Source of the DNA: Mucor racemosus
Taxonomy: Eukaryota; Mucoromycota; Mucoromycetes; Mucorales; Mucoraceae
Direction of reading: 5' to 3'
NCBI GenBank assembly: GCA_027405735.1
Contig: JAPEHQ010000009.1
Location: 558,001 to 622,000 of the forward strand
Length of the DNA stretch: 64,000 bases
Made by a program: the position numbers and the translations under genes
Notes under the pieces: model-generated
The model's database searches: none
Told to the model about the DNA's origin: nothing
The model's input: only the letters and a program-made list of their open reading frames with translations
Shown here: positions 59,797 through 64,000 of the stretch, in pieces
Position numbering within the stretch: position 1 is the first letter of the stretch
Layout: the number at the start of each line of letters is the position of its first letter

Positions 59797-60841
59797 GCGA
59801 ACGCTAGTTACATCCAATATTAATGCCGCTGGGAAGTGTCTAAAGTTGTAGTTAAAATCGCATACTATAAAAGCAGGAGTGCCAATTGTATAGGAATCAG
59901 AAGTCTGAAGAAGTTCAGAAGTGCCTGTCATAATGTTAAGCATCCAATTAAAGCATGGTTGTTGGAGTAATTGGGCATAAAAGTTGCATCTAGCAATGTT
60001 AGAAGCTGGAAAATATATATTCATTATAATAAAAGGAGGAAAATGGTTACTAATATGTGAAATTTTACAAGTGATTACCCGTTCATCGTCTGATGTGTAT
60101 ATAGGTTCAAGCTCGATGGATGGATTCAGAGATACAATACCCCAGTGTTGTGACCATATGGCTTCATTATATTTTGTAGTCGAATATTGAGTTGTTTTTG
60201 AAACTCAAGGGTAGCTGCATGGGTTTCCTGTAGGTATAGTATATCCAAATCTTTAGTACGTAAAAAACGGGAGAATGATTGACTTGTCTCAATCATGGAA
60301 GGCTTGGACAGGCTTCGACAATTGAGACTACATAGTTTTATTTTGGTTAATTTCATATTAGTATTTGTAGACATACTGTATTCATAATCATAGGCATAGA
60401 GTGTGGTGGTACCGAAGTACCGGATGATGACCCACGGGCCAACATCTAAGAGGACGGGGTTGGTTGATCATCACCAACAAGGGAAGTTGTGTCAGAGAGG
60501 TCTATATCTTCTTCGCCAGTGAAATTTGGAGAAGGAGAGTTCAGTGTGTCCATTGGAGTGTTCTGGTCCCCAGTGTCAATTACAAAGTTGGCTAGGATGG
60601 GATTCTCGTTATGATTGGCATCAGTTTGAGAGCTAGTTTGTGTAAGGAGTGTGGTGAGTACTATATCAGACATCCAGCCTTTGCGGACAAAATCTCGAGC
60701 GACAGCTAATTGAACTGGAGGACGGAGGAAGGCGAGTGTTTGTTGGAAGCGTTTTTGTTGAAGTTCCCGCAGTCTTGTAACTTTAAGTGCGTTAGCGTCA
60801 TCGTTATATTTGGGGTCTTTCAAATATTTAGGATCGAAATT
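59797..60841 (-). pseudogene. Non-LTR retrotransposon (LINE) remnant: ORF1 3' end and endonuclease domain
   Basis: 60,446-60,841 is the C-terminal part of an ORF1 (VTRLRELQQKRFQQTLAFLR; ends DDQPTPSS). 60,374 downward is the start of ORF2 with an apurinic-type endonuclease: KLCSLNCRSLSKP, DILYLQETHA, IYFPASNIARCNFYAQLL and VCDFNYNFRHFP. The frame breaks near 60,150. The 5' part was displaced by the gypsy element whose LTR begins at 60,842; the reverse transcriptase is missing past 59,797. Not functional. Confidence 0.82.
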
Positions 60842-61567
60842 GCAGTAAATTACGATGTTATTTACTAAAATAAAAAAAATATAAAAATAAAAGCAGTAGA
60901 AATACAATTATAATCAGCTAAAGTTTTTATTACAAAAGATTTCTGAAGAGTTAAAATAATTGAAAAGTATGAGGGTATTTATAGTGATTTGGAGAACTTG
61001 GATACCATCAGACTTGAATGGATGTATATTTAGTAATCTTCCAGTTTTGAGTACATTGTTATTGATTTGATATTTTAAGGGGTAAATTGTATAGAGCATT
61101 GACCATAAGGGATTGTATGTCAAGTGTGACAATATCGACCTTTTGGGAAATGGTTGTTTTTGTTTATTTCTGTTATATCTATTTTATGTAACCTTGATTT
61201 TTAAGGGGTAGTTTTTATATGCTTGAATCTTATTTATATTGATAGTGCAACTACGATATAGATGAGTAGTTGACTAAATTGATATCTTTGTTTATTATCA
61301 TTATTGATTTGGATAGAATCCTGTTTTGATATATATGTCATTTGTGTAATTGATTGCGCCGTGATCAAGGGTGCTATCATCTACACGACATGTATGGTTC
61401 AAAAAGGGTATTTCATATTTTTAGCATGCGTTTGTTATTGTGTTCAATTGAAGCGTTTGTTTATTATCGTTGTTCACATTTCAAGTGGCATCATATTTTA
61501 TGAGCGACACTTGAAATTTAGGTTGTTTTTATTTTATCAAGCGTTTTTAGTATGTAATTCCACTGCA
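60842..61567 (-). mobile_element. 3' LTR (LTR-D) of a Ty3/gypsy chromovirus element
   Basis: In element orientation it runs from TGCAGTGGAATTACATAC (61,567) to ATCGTAATTTACTGCA (60,842), 726 bp. Immediately upstream is a polypurine tract AGCTGGGGGCAA (about 61,568-61,580). The LTR inserted into the LINE remnant. Confidence 0.92.
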
Positions 61568-61706
61568 TTGCCCCCAGCTAAACTTTTTATACGAGTGAAA
61601 AGTTGATAAAAGAAGTGGAATGGAATGAGTAGGAACATTGAAATGTTATTATAGATATATAAGACATGATTGGGAATCCTGTCAAGGAAATATTTGCACA
61701 GTAGTG

Positions 61707-62927
61707 TTAAGAGCGTTTGTGGCGAGTATTGCGGCGTGGAGCGCTGGTACTGGCTTTCCTTTTAGGAGGTAATGTACGAGTTGATGGAGTGTTATTTCTA
61801 TTGATTACAGAGTTTTGTCGAATGTGGGTATGTTTATTATTTAGTTGGACCTTTTCCCAGTATTTTTTAATAGGAGTGGGAGTGGCGAATAGATCAGCAG
61901 TGATGTATTCATTGGCTCTTTCAGAGTAGCCAGTCCATTTGACAAGGTATTCAACGACACCATCTTTGCGATAACGATGGTCGCGAATGTCTTCGACTTC
62001 GAATACTTCATCCTCAAAAGCAGTTTCATCAATGTTGACAATTTTCAGTTCAGAGGGAGTATATTCTCGATGTAATAATTCATTTGTTTCGTCTTTGAGA
62101 ATGTAATTACCAGCTTGGGTGCGCTTTACAACAAAGTAAGGACCAGCATATAATGGAGCAAGTTTAGATTGACGTCCTTCAGGAAGGCGAACCATTACAG
62201 GTGCATCAAAGCCTATTTCAGGAAGAATGTAACGTCGTTTATCCATTTGTTTGGCGTATTCTGCGGCAAGAAGTTTAGTGCGTTCTTGGAGAGCAGGAAA
62301 GACGATAGAGTTCATGTATTCAACACGTTTTTCGAGTTGTTCTACAGTAAGAGGCGGACGTCCGTTTAGGTTGACTTTTTCAGGATTTGGATTGAGATTA
62401 ACCTGTCGAGCATACATCAAACTGAATGGAGTGCTAGCAGTTCGTTCTTTGACTTTCATGTTAAGTGCAAGTTGAACAATAGGTAATCGATCATCCCAAT
62501 TGTGTGTGTCATTTCCACACATTTTTCGAAGAGTTTGTGTCACCTGTTTGACGGCATTTTCACAGCTTCCGTTGGATTGTTTATAATAAGGTAATGAGAA
62601 TCGTTGTTTGATTCCTAATGTTTTCGTGAAGTGATCCATGATTTGCGATCGGAATTCCCGGCCGTTATCATTTTGCTGTATGGTTAAGGCTATTCCATAA
62701 TCACCGAAGATCAGGCTCATGGTTTGAGCTATAGTCGTGCTGTTTTTGTTTGGAATGGCGCGAGCAATGATGTAGCGAGTACATAAATCAATCATAACCA
62801 AGATATAAACATTTCCTTTATCAGTGATAGGCAATGGTCCACAAAGGTCATATGCTACATGGTCTAAAGGCTCGTAACTAACGATACTTTTAGCTGGATT
62901 GTAACCTTTGCGTGTTATATTATGCAT
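61707..62927 (-). CDS. Ty3/gypsy integrase with C-terminal chromodomain (pol 3' part)
   Basis: About 406 codons. The integrase core has YDLCGPLPITDKGNVYILVM (first Asp), IQQNDNGREF (second Asp) and NGSCENAVKQ (Glu). It is followed by the GPF/Y-type region KLAPLYAGPYFVVKRTQAGN. A chromodomain follows: FEVEDIRDHRYRKDGVVEYL then VKWTGY and EYITADLF. The end is a basic tail (PPKRKASTSAPRRNTRHKRS). Chromodomains target insertion to methylated-histone chromatin in this clade. Separated from the upstream ORF by a frameshift near 62,985. Confidence 0.9.
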   Translation of the reverse strand: MHNITRKGYNPAKSIVSYEPLDHVAYDLCGPLPITDKGNVYILVMIDLCTRYIIARAIPNKNSTTIAQTMSLIFGDYGIALTIQQNDNGREFRSQIMDHFTKTLGIKQRFSLPYYKQSNGSCENAVKQVTQTLRKMCGNDTHNWDDRLPIVQLALNMKVKERTASTPFSLMYARQVNLNPNPEKVNLNGRPPLTVEQLEKRVEYMNSIVFPALQERTKLLAAEYAKQMDKRRYILPEIGFDAPVMVRLPEGRQSKLAPLYAGPYFVVKRTQAGNYILKDETNELLHREYTPSELKIVNIDETAFEDEVFEVEDIRDHRYRKDGVVEYLVKWTGYSERANEYITADLFATPTPIKKYWEKVQLNNKHTHIRQNSVINRNNTPSTRTLPPKRKASTSAPRRNTRHKRS

Positions 62928-64000
62928 TGCACATTCATGACATCCTTGAAGCTTTTGTTTGACGTCTGTGTATATAGAATTCCAATGTAAACCAAAATAT
63001 GTTTGACTACCGATTCAATGCCAAAATGACCAATCTGGTGGGTATCATGAATGATTTGAGCACGATCGTTTTCAGGAGGGGATATATAGTCAGTGGTTGA
63101 ATTTTTGAATTCTTTGCTGTTTACTTTGATAGCAAGAATGTTGAGGTTTTTGTCTTTGGAATAAATGGTTCTTTGACGTCTTAATTCTAATTTACTGTTG
63201 GTATCTCGCTTGAGCAAGATCAACTTATGCAATTTCTGTATTTGTCTGTCATTTTCATCTTCGAGCATTTTGTCTTCATTAATGGGAGGATAGACTCTTG
63301 AAAGAGCATCACACAGAACATTGTCAATACCTTTTACGTGGGATATGGTAAAATTAAATTCTCCCAATATCTCGAGATAACTCTGAAGGGTACTGTTCAA
63401 TGTGGTCGAAGTAAACATGTATGTTAAGGCCAGATGATCTGTTAAAACCTCGATGTTGTTATGACCCCATAGTAATGATCTAAATTTGATAAATCCAAAT
63501 ACGACAGCGGCACATTCTCGTCTGTTAGTAGACCAGTTGCGCTCAGCTGGATTCAAAGATTTGCTGACAAAAGCGATATGTTTAATGCGACCCAAATGAT
63601 CTTTTTGATAAAGGCATGCGGCAATTCCGTATAGGCTAGCATCGCATTGAAGGAACATTTTATCATTCAAATTTGGTGCATGAAGAATTTGATTTGACAA
63701 TAGAATTTGCTTTATAGCGTTGAATCGATCAGTATGCAATTGATTCCAGTTTTTCTTTACATCGTTATCATTACGAAGTTTATCAATGGGTTCACATACT
63801 TTAGAAAGCATGGGACAGAAGTCTCTCAGATGACTGATTACACCCATGATGCTTCGCACTTGTTTCACATTTTTAGGAATAGGCCAAGTGTCAATGTTAG
63901 ACAGACGACGCATATCAATTTTCTGTATACCTGGACCAACAACAAATCCTAATAGGAAGACTGATGTTTGGAACCATGAACATTTTGCAATGTTGATTCG
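62915..64000 (-). pseudogene. Ty3/gypsy pol: RT thumb, RNase H and integrase zinc-finger start (partial, frameshifted)
   Basis: Open from the window edge. The RT end and thumb (SVFLLGFVVGPGIQKID; TWPIPKNVKQVRSIMGVISH) precede RNase H with LQCDASLYGIAACLYQ, NRRECAAVVFGF, VLTDHLALTYMF and CDALSRVY. The HHCC finger begins HQIGHFGIESVVKHI, but the frame is lost about 62,985. The CxxC half lies in the other frame and joins the integrase ORF. A one-base loss in a short T run is the simplest cause. Gag, protease and the RT core lie beyond the window. Confidence 0.88.

Noticed and set aside
57178..61606. Repeated ORF containing YFIFLACVCYCVxLK in LTR-D copies
   Set aside because: Lies inside LTRs and recurs because the LTR recurs; LTRs here are regulatory, not coding.
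1..64000. tRNA genes, rRNA and CRISPR arrays
   Set aside because: I looked for GGTTCRANNCC-type T arms and regular spaced repeats and found none convincing; CRISPR is not expected in a fungal nucleus.

Overview
The window is AT-rich nuclear DNA of a filamentous fungus. The support is short GT-AG introns (about 44-88 nt), fungal orthologs (TFIIIC tau138, Cdc7 kinase, a double-bromodomain protein, a BAR-PH-ArfGAP protein, an MscS channel), a single-exon F-box/LRR gene and chromodomain Ty3/gypsy plus hAT elements. The style fits an early-diverging lineage, most likely Mucoromycota/Mucorales. That placement is an inference; no rRNA or marker gene is present.

Layout. 1-1,386: 3' truncated MscS-type channel gene (minus). 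4,506-7,285: double-bromodomain protein (minus), divergent from the BAR-PH-ArfGAP-ankyrin gene at 8,381-11,529 (plus). 12.2-13.4 kb: non-coding repeat family F. 15,196-22,902: nine-exon gene for the B-block-binding subunit of TFIIIC (minus). 45,252-47,923: Cdc7 kinase (minus). 48,756-49,823: F-box/LRR protein (minus). 50,961-51,149: small secreted six-cysteine peptide (plus). 51,955-53,617: O-fucosyltransferase-like type II membrane protein (minus). Splice junctions were read by eye; every complete multi-exon gene gives an uninterrupted frame whose length divides by three.

Between these genes lie two transposon graveyards, 23.3-44.8 kb and 55.1-64.0 kb, whose insertion order can be read from target-site duplications (TSDs). 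At 24.3-27.2 kb a family F repeat holds a solo LTR-D, which holds a solo LTR-E, which holds a 180-bp solo LTR-A, each with a 5-bp TSD. At 27.2-39.3 kb there is a nested inverted structure: divergent outer arms (LTR-B plus a non-coding element K) around near-identical 1.43-kb inner arms, with a 2.48-kb DDE transposon in the centre. A 232-bp deletion derivative of that transposon sits in the outer right arm, and both show a 5-bp TSD. At 39,753-43,903 a complete hAT transposon with 8-bp TSD and an open nine-exon transposase interrupts another family F copy. At 55-64 kb a further family G repeat carries a dynein-intermediate-chain-like exon. It is followed by solo LTRs, a non-autonomous hAT element, a LINE remnant and the 3' half of a chromoviral Ty3/gypsy element that runs off the right edge.

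The housekeeping genes show no operon-like relation to each other. The main novelty lies in the repeats: the DDE transposon with unusual 5-bp TSDs, the long near-perfect inverted repeat that could make double-stranded RNA, the repeat family carrying a host dynein exon, and the cysteine-knot-like peptide gene.
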